Origin: Pseudomonadota bacterium
Lineage (GTDB): Bacteria > Myxococcota_A > Polyangia > Polyangiales > Polyangiaceae
Reading direction: 5' to 3'
DNA length: 31,265 nucleotides
Assembly: GCA_023432025.1 (NCBI GenBank)
Contig: JAEYVE010000185.1
Coordinates: 1 to 31,265, forward strand
Shown here: positions 7,237-15,630 of the stretch, one piece after another
Layout: each line of letters begins with the position of its first letter
Position numbering within the stretch: the stretch's first letter is position 1
The notes under the pieces: model-generated
Told to the model about the DNA's origin: nothing
Seen by the model: only the letters and a program-made list of their open reading frames with translations
Databases searched by the model: none
Program-made: the position numbers and the translations under genes

Positions 7237-8814
7237 ATGCGCCCACCGCGAGATGCGCGGGTGATCCTCCGCAACCTTCCGTCGTACGACTCGGAGCGCG
7301 TACGAACGCTCGTCTCCGAGGGGCTGGAAGAGCTCGGCCTCGCGCCTCGTGGGCGCGTGCTCGTCAAGCCCAACTTGGTCATGGCGGGCGAGCTGTTTCG
7401 GCACGCGTACACGCGCCCCGAGGTGACGCAAGGCGTCCTGGAGGCGCTCGCCGCGCGTGGCGGCGCGGCCATCGAAGAGCTCGCCGTCGGCGAGCGCTCG
7501 GGCATCACCATTCCCACGCGCTACGTCTTCGAGCAGGCGGAGTACGGCGCGGTGCTCCGCCGCACGGGCGCCAAGCACTACTTTTTCGACGAAGTGCAGC
7601 AGGTCGAGGTGCCGCTGACGCATGCGGGACGCCTCCGCGATTCCATTTTCGTGCCCGAGCCGGTGGCGCGCGCCGATTTTTTCGTCAACGTCCCCAAGTT
7701 CAAGGCGCACCCGTGGACCACGGTCACCTTTTCGCTGAAGAATTACATCGGCATCCAGGACGACCGGCACCGCCTCATCGATCACGACTACGCCTTGGGA
7801 CGAAAGGTCGCCGACCTTCAGCACGTGGTGCAGCCCGAGCTCGTGGTCATCGACGCCGTCACGGCGGGCCAGGGGCGCATGCTGACGCCCGTTCCCTACC
7901 CTCTGGGCTTGCTCGTCATTGGCAACAACCAAGTGGCGGTGGACGCCGTCTGTTGCCGAATCGTGGGGCTCCATCCGCTGGACGTGGAGCACATTCGCCT
8001 CGCACACGAAGACGGCTTCGGCCCCGTCGACGGCGTCACCGTGAGCGGCGACGTGTCTCCAGAGGAGGCGCGCGAGCGCGCCAAGGACTTTCAAATCGGC
8101 CTCGTACGCGTCGAAAAGTACTTCGAGGGCACCCACATTACGGCCTACGCGGGTCCACCACCCGGGGGCAGCGACGGCTACTGCTGGGGCGGCTGCCCCG
8201 GCGCGCTCGAGGAGGCCATCGAGGTGCTGCGTGTCTACGATCAGGAGTGCGACGCAAAGATGGCGCGCCTCCACGTCGTGTTCGGCGACTACCAGGGGCC
8301 GCTAGAGCTCGGATACGGCGAAAAGGTCGTCTTCGTCGGCGACTGCGTCTCGTACCACGGCTCGGTGGGCGGGGAGCTCGTCTCGGTGGAGAGCCTGTAC
8401 CGGGATCGCTCCACGCTCGATCCGGCGCTGGCGACGCACCCGGACATTTATTTGAAGATGGTGAGCGTTCTGCGCAAAGTGGAGGAAGCGAAGAACCGCC
8501 CCTTCTTACGGCTCGAAGGGTGCCCGGTGAGCGTCGCCGAGCTCATCTTGGCGCTGTCCATTTTGGGCGGCGTGAACAACCCGTATTTGAGCCCCCAAGA
8601 AGCCGTTCGTTTCACCCGGCACTACGTGCGGTGGCGGCTTGCCCAGAGCGCTCAGCGCCTTCAAGGCAAGCCCTACCTGGTGCGGGACTTCGACGAACGC
8701 GGCGAAGCGCAACCGACGCTCGACGCGCCCACGACGCGCGCCGCGCAAGCAGACGCAGCGCAGCCGACCGGCGTGAGCGCGAGCGGCACACGACCGAACG
8801 GCAGCTCCGACTGA
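7237..8814 (+). CDS. DUF362 domain protein with multiple cysteines
   Basis: A 525-residue protein. The first 260 residues show the DUF362 pattern: VLVKPNLVM, HAYTRPEVTQGVLEAL, FFVNVPKFKAHPWTTVTFSLKNYIGIQDD, and a DAV..GQG.....P motif. The rest adds a second half with Cys316 and Cys320 (YCWGGC), Cys338, Cys370 (GDCVSYHG) and Cys429 (EGCPVSVAEL). The spread cysteines could bind an iron-sulfur cluster or zinc, but this is an inference; the function of DUF362 is not established. The start at ATG 7237 has no good ribosome binding site; GTG 7261 and ATG 7186 are in-frame alternatives. The C-terminal 45 residues are low-complexity Ala/Thr/Gln-rich. Confidence 0.75.
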   Translation: MRPPRDARVILRNLPSYDSERVRTLVSEGLEELGLAPRGRVLVKPNLVMAGELFRHAYTRPEVTQGVLEALAARGGAAIEELAVGERSGITIPTRYVFEQAEYGAVLRRTGAKHYFFDEVQQVEVPLTHAGRLRDSIFVPEPVARADFFVNVPKFKAHPWTTVTFSLKNYIGIQDDRHRLIDHDYALGRKVADLQHVVQPELVVIDAVTAGQGRMLTPVPYPLGLLVIGNNQVAVDAVCCRIVGLHPLDVEHIRLAHEDGFGPVDGVTVSGDVSPEEARERAKDFQIGLVRVEKYFEGTHITAYAGPPPGGSDGYCWGGCPGALEEAIEVLRVYDQECDAKMARLHVVFGDYQGPLELGYGEKVVFVGDCVSYHGSVGGELVSVESLYRDRSTLDPALATHPDIYLKMVSVLRKVEEAKNRPFLRLEGCPVSVAELILALSILGGVNNPYLSPQEAVRFTRHYVRWRLAQSAQRLQGKPYLVRDFDERGEAQPTLDAPTTRAAQADAAQPTGVSASGTRPNGSSD

Positions 8815-8852
8815 GCCTCACTTTGCGGTGCGCGTCGAGGAGCGACTGGGCT

Positions 8853-8886
8853 GGCTCGCGGGAGCGACCGCTCTCCGTCGCGAGCC
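8853..8886. terminator. Hairpin between convergent DUF362 and hypothetical genes
   Basis: GGCTCGCG (8853-8860) pairs with CGCGAGCC (8879-8886), and inside it GGAG pairs with CTCC. It sits between the two convergent stops (8814 and 8894), so it could end both transcripts. No T-run is present. Confidence 0.5.
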
Positions 8887-8893
8887 GCCGAGA

Positions 8894-9316
8894 TCAACCA
8901 ATTGCGTTGAACTGCATTTGCAGGCGCTGATGATCCGACTCGCCGACGTACCCCGAAAGGCCGAGTCGCACGGAAATCGTGATCTCGTCACCCCACGGCC
9001 ACCAGAGCGCGTAGGCCACGAGGCGCCCATCGGACGGCGCGGTGTAGATGAGCTGATCCGAACGAACGCCACCGACCTGCTCTGCGATTTGGCGCACGGC
9101 AGATGATGCTTTCGTGATGGTTTTGTAGTCGTAGACGTCGGGCAGCGTACGAAGGAGGGCCTCGTGGCACTCCTCCGTGAGATCGACATGGAACGAAGAG
9201 GCGACGCAGCTCACTCGGTAGTCCCAGCTCCAGCCCTTTTTGGGCCAACGCTCCTTGAACTGATCGAGGAGCGCGAAAAGTTGGTCGGTTGCGCTTCCGC
9301 TTCCAGGCATGGGCAA
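8894..9316 (-). CDS. Hypothetical 140-residue protein
   Basis: No family was recognised. The protein has no signal peptide or membrane segment, and it reads as a soluble alpha/beta protein with a Trp-rich middle (KERWPKKGWSWDYRV, ALWWPWGDEITISVRLGLSG). Two Cys pairs are at VSCVASS and EECHEAL. Start ATG at 9316 (or the second ATG at 9310). It is divergent from the RidA-like gene with 63 bp between starts, and convergent to DUF362. The coding reading is supported by a plausible length and regular amino-acid composition, but not by homology. Confidence 0.6.
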   Translation of the reverse strand: MPMPGSGSATDQLFALLDQFKERWPKKGWSWDYRVSCVASSFHVDLTEECHEALLRTLPDVYDYKTITKASSAVRQIAEQVGGVRSDQLIYTAPSDGRLVAYALWWPWGDEITISVRLGLSGYVGESDHQRLQMQFNAIG

Positions 9317-9379
9317 ATCTTAGCGGAGCCCCCACCCCATGGACCAGGCTTAGTACCTTCGGTAGACAGGATACCGCGC

Positions 9380-9850
9380 ATGACCACTCGTGAACGTAAG
9401 CTCGAGGAGCTCGGCTATCCCCTGGACCGCATCCCGAAACCTGCCGCGCTGTACCGGCCGGTCGTCGTCAGCGGCAATGTTGCTTATGTATCCGGCGCCC
9501 TCCCCCTGGACGGCGAGGCCGGATTGATCGTGACGGGGCGTCTCGGCGAGCAGGTCACCGTCGAGGAAGCACGGCGAGGCGCTGCGCTGTGCGCCGCCAA
9601 CGTGCTTCGGGTGGTCCGTGCGGAGCTCGGGAGCTTGAGCCGCGTGGCGCGCGTGCTCCGCCTGGGCGGCTACGTCGCCTCGGCGCCGACGTTCACGGAG
9701 CAGCACCTCGTCATGAACGGCGCCTCGCAGCTTTTCCTGGACGTGCTCGGCGAGGCAGGCGCGCACGCTCGCAGCGCCATCGGTACCGCGCAGCTGCCGC
9801 TCGGCGCGAGCGTCGAGCTGGACGCCATCCTCGAGCTGGAACCCTCGTGA
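9380..9850 (+). CDS. RidA/YjgF/YER057c-family protein
   Basis: A 156-residue member of the RidA superfamily. It shows the order typical of the family: VVVSGNVAYVSGALPL, RRGAALCAANVLRVVRAELGSLSRVARVLRLGGYVA, then FLDVLGEAGAHARSAIGTAQLPLGASVELDAI, in which the Arg before SAIG is the expected carboxylate-binding residue of the trimer interface. RidA proteins hydrolyse reactive imine/enamine intermediates; whether this copy does so is not shown. ATG at 9380 follows 'ACCGCGC' without a clear ribosome binding site. Its stop overlaps the GTG start of the next gene (GTGA), so the pair is co-translated. Confidence 0.85.
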   Translation: MTTRERKLEELGYPLDRIPKPAALYRPVVVSGNVAYVSGALPLDGEAGLIVTGRLGEQVTVEEARRGAALCAANVLRVVRAELGSLSRVARVLRLGGYVASAPTFTEQHLVMNGASQLFLDVLGEAGAHARSAIGTAQLPLGASVELDAILELEPS

Positions 9851-10677
9851 TCCCCGCGCATCTCCTGGTGGGGGAAGCCTCCGCGCCCCACGTCGCGTTC
9901 GTGCTGCACGGCGCCTTGGGCGCCGGGCACAATTTTCGGAGCTTTGCGCGGCGGCTGGCCAGCGAAAAGCCCGAGTACCGGTTCGTGCTCGTCGACCTCA
10001 GAAATCACGGCGCCTCGCAGGGCGCGCCGCCGCCGCACACGGTGGAAGCTTGTGTGAGCGATTTGTTCGAGCTGGCGATGGAGCTCGGGGTCGCGCCCCG
10101 CGCCGTCATCGGGCACTCCTTCGGCGGCAAGGTCGCCCTGGCCTACGGCCGCCGCCTGACGCAGCAAGACCAATCGGCCCTGTCGGAGTCCCTCCGACAA
10201 ATCTGGGCCCTGGACTCCGATCCGGGGGCCCAAACCCCGGATCCGAGCCATGAAGTGCTCCGCGTCCTCAGCGCTCTCCGCGTGCTCTCGGGCCCGTTTG
10301 CGGCGCGCGCAGACGCGGTGACGGGGCTCACGAATCGGGGCTTGTCTTCGGGTCTGGCCAACTGGCTCGCGACCAACCTCGAGCGCCGCGGAGACGCCTA
10401 CGAGTGGCGCCTGAACGTCCGCGCCATCGAAGAGCTGATGGCGGACTACTTCGAAGAAGATCTGTGGCCCTACTTGGAGAGCGCGCGTGGAGCGCCCCAT
10501 CACCACCTGGTCGTCGCCGAGCGGAGTGACCGTTGGACCGGCAGCATGCGCGAACGCGCGCGCTGCCTGCCGCGAGAGGCGTCCGCCACCGTGCACGAGC
10601 TCGAAAACTCGGGACACTGGGTGCACGTCGACAATCCAGACGGCTTGCTCCGCATTTTCGCGAGCTCGCTGACCTGA
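9847..10677 (+). CDS. Alpha/beta-hydrolase, YbfF/ABHD11-like
   Basis: A 276-residue alpha/beta hydrolase starting at a GTG that overlaps the RidA stop. Motifs are VLHGALGAGHNF (oxyanion loop), LVDLRNHGASQG, the nucleophile elbow GHSFGGKVAL, and the C-terminal NSGHWVHVDNPDGLL with the catalytic His. The DLRNHG-S and GHSFGGK combination is close to bacterial YbfF and eukaryotic ABHD11 esterases; MenH of the menaquinone pathway is less likely. The cytosolic protein likely hydrolyses an ester or thioester; its pairing with RidA suggests a metabolite repair or clean-up role, an inference only. Confidence 0.8.
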   Translation: MIPAHLLVGEASAPHVAFVLHGALGAGHNFRSFARRLASEKPEYRFVLVDLRNHGASQGAPPPHTVEACVSDLFELAMELGVAPRAVIGHSFGGKVALAYGRRLTQQDQSALSESLRQIWALDSDPGAQTPDPSHEVLRVLSALRVLSGPFAARADAVTGLTNRGLSSGLANWLATNLERRGDAYEWRLNVRAIEELMADYFEEDLWPYLESARGAPHHHLVVAERSDRWTGSMRERARCLPREASATVHELENSGHWVHVDNPDGLLRIFASSLT

Positions 10678-10715
10678 AACCGACGAGAGCGGACGCACCT
10701 TTACTGGTGCTACCC

Positions 10716-10765
10716 GTGAAAGACCGAAGGCGCCGGCCGAAGCCCGACGCCTTCCGAGGTTTCAC
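10716..10765. terminator. Two-part hairpin after the hydrolase gene
   Basis: GTGAAA (10716-10721) pairs with TTTCAC (10760-10765), and inside it GAAGGCG pairs with CGCCTTC. It lies 39 bp after the stop at 10677 on the plus strand. Likely terminator for the RidA-hydrolase operon. Confidence 0.5.
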
Positions 10766-10789
10766 CGAGCCCGCTCGCTCAACACGAGC

Positions 10790-10822
10790 ACTGAGCGTAC
10801 TCAACTACGGAGCACGCTCAGT
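10790..10822. terminator. Hairpin at the 3' end of the Gly-rich lipoprotein gene
   Basis: ACTGAGCGT (10790-10798) pairs with ACGCTCAGT (10814-10822), a 9-bp stem with a 15-base loop. One arm includes the lipoprotein's stop codon (10818-10820), so the hairpin begins at translation stop on the minus strand. Confidence 0.5.
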
Positions 10823-11765
10823 TGCAAAGACCACACATTTCCTCGGCGAGCTCGACGCAGGAAGCGCTCCACTTTTTCTGGCAGCACCAGAAGTCGTCCG
10901 CGCAGACCTCCTGGACGCAAGCCGACTGCGGCATAACGCACGCCGGATCGTTGCTCAATGGATCCCCCACCACGCACACGTCGTGGGGCTCGCTGAAGCT
11001 GCAAAGACCCGCGACTTGGTCGTAGCTTGCGACGGTGCACGCGTCTCCGTCGTCACACGCCGGATCGTCGATGACGCGAGCCGTGAGCGAAAACTCGCCT
11101 TCTGCGCCAGCGACGCCTTCGACGACGATGGTGAAGGTTTCACCTTCCGCCACGTTTGCGACCGTGGCCGTTTCTTTTCCGGTCGTTTCCTCGTCCGCGC
11201 AGGCGAGCGAGCCTTCTCCGCACGTGCTGACGGAGTCGACGGAAACCAGGAAGTCCGCGTCTGCGTCGACTTCCACGACCAGAGTGCCGCTGCGATCCGC
11301 GGTGAAGGTGTACGCCACCTCCGGACCGCTGTCGGGATTTGCGGCGTCGCCGCAACCCACGTGCAGGTAGTTGGTGGAGCCCACCGTTGTGCCTTGCACC
11401 GGAGTTCTTGCCACGAGCGCTTCAGGCGCGGCGCACGCGTCACCGGTGTCGCCGCTGCCGCCACTACCGCCGGTGTTGCCAGCGCCGGCTTCCCCCGCGC
11501 CGCCCTCACCCAGGCCGCCCGTGCCGCCCTCACCCAGGCCGCCCGTGCCGCCGGTTCCGGGCTTGCCGCCGGTTCCGGGCTTTCCACCCGTCCCAGGCTT
11601 ACCACCGGTTCCGGGTTTGCCGCCCGAGCCGCTCTTGTCGCCGCCCGTGCCGCCGCTGTCCGAACCGCCCGTCGCCGCGCTCTTCTTGCCGGACTCTGCT
11701 TCCCCGCCACAACCAAGCGCGGTGGCCAGAACCAGAGTACACCCGAGGAATTTTAAGCTCTTCAT
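10818..11765 (-). CDS. Gly-rich lipoprotein with Cys-rich C-terminus
   Basis: A 315-residue lipoprotein with lipobox ATALGC (Cys19). A long linker of GGKPGTGG and GGTGGLGEGG repeats (residues about 38-105) leads to a pre-peptidase-like or Ig-like beta domain (EVAYTFTADRSGTLVVEVDADADF... EGEFSLTARV). The end has DPAC-x-x-G-DACTVA and then a Cys-rich tail, QEVCADDFWCCQKKWSASCV and MCGLCN. This 'VC-x-x-D-x-x-CC-x-x-x-W-x-x-x-CV' tail recurs in myxobacterial surface proteins. The ATG at 11765 gives the standard signal peptide; ATG 11780 has an AGG nearby. The function is unknown; a cell-surface location is inferred. Confidence 0.75.
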   Translation of the reverse strand: MKSLKFLGCTLVLATALGCGGEAESGKKSAATGGSDSGGTGGDKSGSGGKPGTGGKPGTGGKPGTGGKPGTGGTGGLGEGGTGGLGEGGAGEAGAGNTGGSGGSGDTGDACAAPEALVARTPVQGTTVGSTNYLHVGCGDAANPDSGPEVAYTFTADRSGTLVVEVDADADFLVSVDSVSTCGEGSLACADEETTGKETATVANVAEGETFTIVVEGVAGAEGEFSLTARVIDDPACDDGDACTVASYDQVAGLCSFSEPHDVCVVGDPLSNDPACVMPQSACVQEVCADDFWCCQKKWSASCVELAEEMCGLCN

Positions 11766-11900
11766 AGTCGACAGCATCATTAAGCCTGATGGTCGCACAT
11801 CCCACAAGCCCCGACACAGCTCGGCGGCGCGACGCGGAAGACACTTCGCGTGGCCATTTCCATGCAGTTGCGCGGGCGTTTCACGTAAAGCCGCGCAGAC

Positions 11901-12998
11901 TCAACCTTTGTGCAAACCGCACTCGCGCTGCGTGGCTTCTTCCCACCACCAGCGCCCCGCTCGTTCATGTTCACCTGGGCGGGTCACCCGAGTGCACGGC
12001 TCGCAACCGATGGAGATGAACCCTCGGTCATGCAGCTCGTTGTAGGGGACGTCGTTGTCGCGAATGTACGTCCAGACGTCTTTTTGGCTCCAACGAGCCA
12101 GTGGGTTGACCTTGAGCATGCCCGTCGGCTTGTGGCTCGTGTCCCAGACGACGGTCGGCACGTCTGCGCGTGTTGGACTTTGGTCGCGACGTTGTCCTGT
12201 TGCCCAACCGGCCGCCTCCGCAAGCACCCGACGGAGCGGCTCCACCTTGCGAATGCCGCAGCACTCGGCGTGCCCGTCGTCGTAGAAACTGAAGAGGCCC
12301 TTCTTACGAACGAGCGCCTCCACCCGCGCCGCAGTCGGAAACACCACCTCGATGGCCACTCCGTAGTGCTTTCGGATGCGATCGATGTAGCGATAAGTTT
12401 CTGCGTGCAGTCGCCCCGTGTCCAAGCAGAACACGGAAAACGGCAGACCGTTTCGCACCGCCAGATCGATGAGCGCGACGTCCTCGGCGCCGCTGAACGC
12501 GAGAGCGAGCCCACGGCCCAGGCGCGACTGTGCCCACTCGAGAATGCGCGCAGGCGCAGCCTCGCCCAGCTCGAGCGCGGCCGCCTCCACCTCCTCCTTT
12601 TGGAGCGGCACAGTAGCGCCTGGCGCGGAAGGTGACGTCGTCGTCGACGAGGCAACGCTCGACGTTCGAGGCGAGGAGCCCCCTGCCCGCTCGAGCACTT
12701 CTTTGACGAGCTGAATCACGCTCGTGAACACCGTGACGTCCGCGCCCCGCTTCACCAAGAAGAACGGCGCGAGCTTCACGTCGTACTCCTGCGCCAAAAG
12801 CATTCCGGGAGACGACGGATCGACCTCGCGCGCGTAAATGACCTCGTCGATACGCTCCCACAGGCCGCGCCGGCGCAGCACTTCTTCCGCTTGAGCGCAC
12901 TTGCTGCAGGGCTCGCCGGAGGCCAGCACCTTTTTCACCATGGTGACGCGGAGGGTGTTCTGTTCCGGGGAGACGGCGGGGCTCGAACCGTGGGACAT
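11901..12998 (-). CDS. cysH: Glutaredoxin-like/APS reductase fusion (phosphoadenylyl/adenylyl-sulfate reductase)
   Basis: A 365-residue two-domain protein. Residues 1-105 form a thioredoxin/glutaredoxin-type fold with a CSKC centre (Cys31, Cys34) and a likely cis-Pro in KLAPFF (78). After a Ser/Thr-rich linker (105-130), residues 140-365 are an APS/PAPS reductase: FSGAEDVAL (168-176), DTGRLHAET (193-201), ATGQRRDQSPTRADVP (266-281), and WSQKDVW. The CC at 246-247 with Cys332 and Cys335 (GCEPC) forms the 4Fe-4S signature of APS reductases. The terminal ECGLH gives the catalytic Cys360. It reduces adenylyl sulfate to sulfite in assimilatory sulfur metabolism; the N-terminal domain could supply the electrons from glutathione. 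It lies 61 bp downstream of the phosphofructokinase gene on the same strand. Confidence 0.85.
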   Translation of the reverse strand: MSHGSSPAVSPEQNTLRVTMVKKVLASGEPCSKCAQAEEVLRRRGLWERIDEVIYAREVDPSSPGMLLAQEYDVKLAPFFLVKRGADVTVFTSVIQLVKEVLERAGGSSPRTSSVASSTTTSPSAPGATVPLQKEEVEAAALELGEAAPARILEWAQSRLGRGLALAFSGAEDVALIDLAVRNGLPFSVFCLDTGRLHAETYRYIDRIRKHYGVAIEVVFPTAARVEALVRKKGLFSFYDDGHAECCGIRKVEPLRRVLAEAAGWATGQRRDQSPTRADVPTVVWDTSHKPTGMLKVNPLARWSQKDVWTYIRDNDVPYNELHDRGFISIGCEPCTRVTRPGEHERAGRWWWEEATQRECGLHKG

Positions 12999-13059
12999 GC
13001 TCCGCTCTCGGTACGCCCGAATCCGAAGCTGTCAAGGCTGGCTCACCCGAAGGGGGCCA

Positions 13060-14241
13060 TCACGCGAAGTCGCCCAGACAGGTCTCCACGAGCCGCGCCG
13101 TGTGGATCCAGGGATGATCCTGCGGTACCAGCTTCTTTTTCCCGGCGACATCTTCGAGCGGAACGGGAAGCGTCTGATCCCCCCGAATGGCCACCATCAC
13201 GTCGTAGGTTCCTTCGGCCAAGAGCTGCCCCGCCTTGGTGCCGAGGCGCGTCGCGAGCAAACGGTCCAAAGCCGTCGGCTCGCCGCCGCGCTGTACGTGG
13301 CCCAAGGACGTGACACGCGCTTCGATGCCCGTGAGCTGCTGCAATTGACGCGCAATGCGGCTGGCCAGCGGTTCCTGCACGAGGTGAATGCCTCGATCGT
13401 CGAAACTGGGGGGAACGGCGTCGGTCTCCGCGCGCTTCTTATTCTTCTTCTTTCCTTTGTCTTTTTCCTTCTGCGCTTCTTCGCCCGCTTCGGCCAGCTC
13501 GCGCGCTTCTCGCTCGACGACCTCGCGCGAGCGCACGCCCTCCGCCACCGCGATGATGGAAAAGCGTTTACCCGCCTGACGGCGATTGATCAGGTGACGC
13601 GCCACGACGTTCAGGTCGTAAGGAATTTCCGGAATCAGAATCACGTCCGCGCCGCCGGCGATGCCCGAGCCCAGCGCCAACCAGCCCGCGTCGTGACCCA
13701 TGATTTCGCACACGATCAGGCGATGGTGGCTGGTGGCCGTCGTGTGCAGGCGGTCGATGGCCTCGGTCGCGACGCGCATGCCCGAGTCGAACCCGAACGT
13801 GACATCGGTCCCCACCACGTCGTTGTCGATGGTCTTGGGCAGCGTGAGCACACCAATGTCGGGGCACGCCTTGCGCAGGCGCTGCGCGTTCTTTTGGGTG
13901 CCGTTGCCGCCGATGCACACCAGACAGTCGATGTTCATGCGGCGCATGTTGGCGACGGCGACATCGGTCATGTCCATGATTCTGCCGCCCATGGGCATCT
14001 TGTGGGGCTTGTCGCGGCTCGTGCCGAGCAGCGTGCCCCCCATGGTGAGCAGCCCACTCACGATACGGCCGTCGAGCGGGAACGTGCGGTTTTCGACCAA
14101 GCCGCGAAAGCCGTCCTGCACGCCAATGACCTGCATTCCGTAGTGCATGGCGGCTTTCGCGACGCCTCGGATCGCCGCGTTGAGACCTGGGCAATCCCCG
14201 CCGGCCGTCAGAATGCCGATCGAGTTCGTGCGTGATGCCAT
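13060..14241 (-). CDS. pfkA: 6-phosphofructokinase, mixed/PPi-like active site
   Basis: A 393-residue phosphofructokinase. ILTAGGDCPGLNAAIRGV (10-27) gives the nucleotide/PPi loop, and PKTIDND (135-141) with IMGHDAGWLAL (180-190) the sugar-phosphate region. The Lys136 of PKTIDND, with Gly at the following loop position in GGNGT (111-115), resembles 'mixed' group PFKs, whose phosphoryl donor varies between ATP and PPi. GGNGT carries Asn where most PFKs have Asp. A Lys-rich insert (residues 256-270) is unusual. ATG 14241 is preferred, with GGAG 9 bases upstream; the frame extends to 14280. It is the first gene of a probable pfkA-cysH transcript, divergent from a CAP gene. The donor is not settled by sequence. 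Confidence 0.85.
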   Translation of the reverse strand: MASRTNSIGILTAGGDCPGLNAAIRGVAKAAMHYGMQVIGVQDGFRGLVENRTFPLDGRIVSGLLTMGGTLLGTSRDKPHKMPMGGRIMDMTDVAVANMRRMNIDCLVCIGGNGTQKNAQRLRKACPDIGVLTLPKTIDNDVVGTDVTFGFDSGMRVATEAIDRLHTTATSHHRLIVCEIMGHDAGWLALGSGIAGGADVILIPEIPYDLNVVARHLINRRQAGKRFSIIAVAEGVRSREVVEREARELAEAGEEAQKEKDKGKKKNKKRAETDAVPPSFDDRGIHLVQEPLASRIARQLQQLTGIEARVTSLGHVQRGGEPTALDRLLATRLGTKAGQLLAEGTYDVMVAIRGDQTLPVPLEDVAGKKKLVPQDHPWIHTARLVETCLGDFA

Positions 14242-14433
14242 GTTCGGGATCTCCGGATCGGGAGCGTATCCACTCCCCACCCATCCTCGCCACTCTAGCG
14301 GCGTTACGGACGCGCCGCTTCGTGTAAGCGCAAGTAAGGCCGAAACAGCGCGAAGGTGGGCGGAGCGTGTGGCGCAACGGTCGACGGCACGTCACCTTGA
14401 GTCCGCTTCCCTTTTTGCCCCCACCCCTCGCCG

Positions 14434-15630
14434 ATGCTTCACCGCCAGCTCCGACTGGCCTTGGGCCTCGCCTCGGTCGCAGCAGCCACCTACTTCACCG
14501 CTTCCGGCTGCAGCGCTCACGGCACCCCTGGGCCCCAGGTCCCCACCCAATCGGCCTCCGTCCAGGCGCTGCGCGCTCGAGCTCACTACTCGACCGCCCT
14601 CGAGCCGGGTGACGCACGAGGACCCGACGCCGAGGAAATCCGCCGCGCGGTGACCGCCGCGCGCCCGGAGCTCGTCGGTGATGGTCGACTCGCCGAGCTC
14701 GCCGGATGGGCCGCCTCGGAGCGTAAGCGAAACGGCGTTTCGCCGTCCTCCTTGGAGGTAGATCGAGTGAGCCGCGAGCTCGGTTTGGTCTCGCCCTTCC
14801 CGATGCTTCTGTTCATCGATCTCACGGCGCGGGGCTGGAAAAGCGATCTCTCGCGCGCCATCTCCGGACAGCCCTCGAGCTCGTCGCAAAATCGCTTCGG
14901 CATCCGGGTGACCGACGATCGTCGTGCGGTCGTCGCTCTGGCGACGCACTACGCCGATCTCGATCCCGTGCCGCGCCGCGTCGAGCCCGGGACCTCCTTG
15001 AACTTGCGCGCCAAGCTGGCCGACGGCTGGTCGTCGCCGGAATGGCTCATCACGGGCCCGGACGGCGCCGTGCGGCGCTACAGCGGCCTGGAGCCGCAAT
15101 CGCTCGACGAGCTCGTCGGCGGAACGCACCAAATCGAGCTGCTCGCGCGGGGGCCGCACGGCCTCGAGGTCATCGCCAACTTCCCCGTCGGCGTCGGCAC
15201 GGAGCCATTCGTCGAGAACCCAGAGCTGGCTGGCATTCACTGGGCGCCAACGGCCGATGCTTTCTTCGAAGCGGCGAACAACATCCGCAAGCACGCCGGA
15301 TTGCCACCATTGAAGCGAGATCGGCGGCTCGACGCGCTCGCCGAAGCGCACAGCCGCGACATGGTTCAATCGCGGTTTTTCGCCCATCAATCGCCGAGCT
15401 CCGGCTCGACGCACGAACGCATGCGACGCGCGGGCTTTCCCTTTCCGCGCTACGGAGAAAACATCGGCCGCGCGCGCACCCCTGAAGAAATTCACGCGCT
15501 CTGGCTCCGCAGCCCGGGCCACCGCGCCAACCTCTTGGACCCGACGTTCACCCACGTGGGCCTCGGCGTCATCGTCGACGACAGCACTTCGCCGCCCGTC
15601 GTCGTAGCGACGCAAGAGTTCGGCGGCTGA
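14434..15630 (+). CDS. Lipoprotein with CAP/SCP-PR1 domain
   Basis: A 398-residue lipoprotein (lipobox TASGC, Cys26). Residues 40-270 are a unique N-terminal region with an apparent beta-sandwich part (RAKLADGWSSPEWLITGPDG, HQIELLARGPHGLEVIANFP). The C-terminal 125 residues form a CAP domain: ANNIRKHAGLPPLKRDRRLD, EAHSRDMVQSRFFAHQSPSS with the conserved His residues, YGENIGRA, and LWLRSPGHRANLLDPTFTHV. Bacterial CAP proteins are secreted and of mostly unknown activity. A 192-bp divergent region separates it from pfkA. Likely terminated at 15663-15696. Confidence 0.85.
   Translation: MLHRQLRLALGLASVAAATYFTASGCSAHGTPGPQVPTQSASVQALRARAHYSTALEPGDARGPDAEEIRRAVTAARPELVGDGRLAELAGWAASERKRNGVSPSSLEVDRVSRELGLVSPFPMLLFIDLTARGWKSDLSRAISGQPSSSSQNRFGIRVTDDRRAVVALATHYADLDPVPRRVEPGTSLNLRAKLADGWSSPEWLITGPDGAVRRYSGLEPQSLDELVGGTHQIELLARGPHGLEVIANFPVGVGTEPFVENPELAGIHWAPTADAFFEAANNIRKHAGLPPLKRDRRLDALAEAHSRDMVQSRFFAHQSPSSGSTHERMRRAGFPFPRYGENIGRARTPEEIHALWLRSPGHRANLLDPTFTHVGLGVIVDDSTSPPVVVATQEFGG

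Noticed and set aside
9847..10677. MenH (SHCHC synthase) for the hydrolase
   Set aside because: The GHSFGGK elbow and DLRNHG phrase fit YbfF/ABHD11 better than MenH, and it lies far from the men genes.
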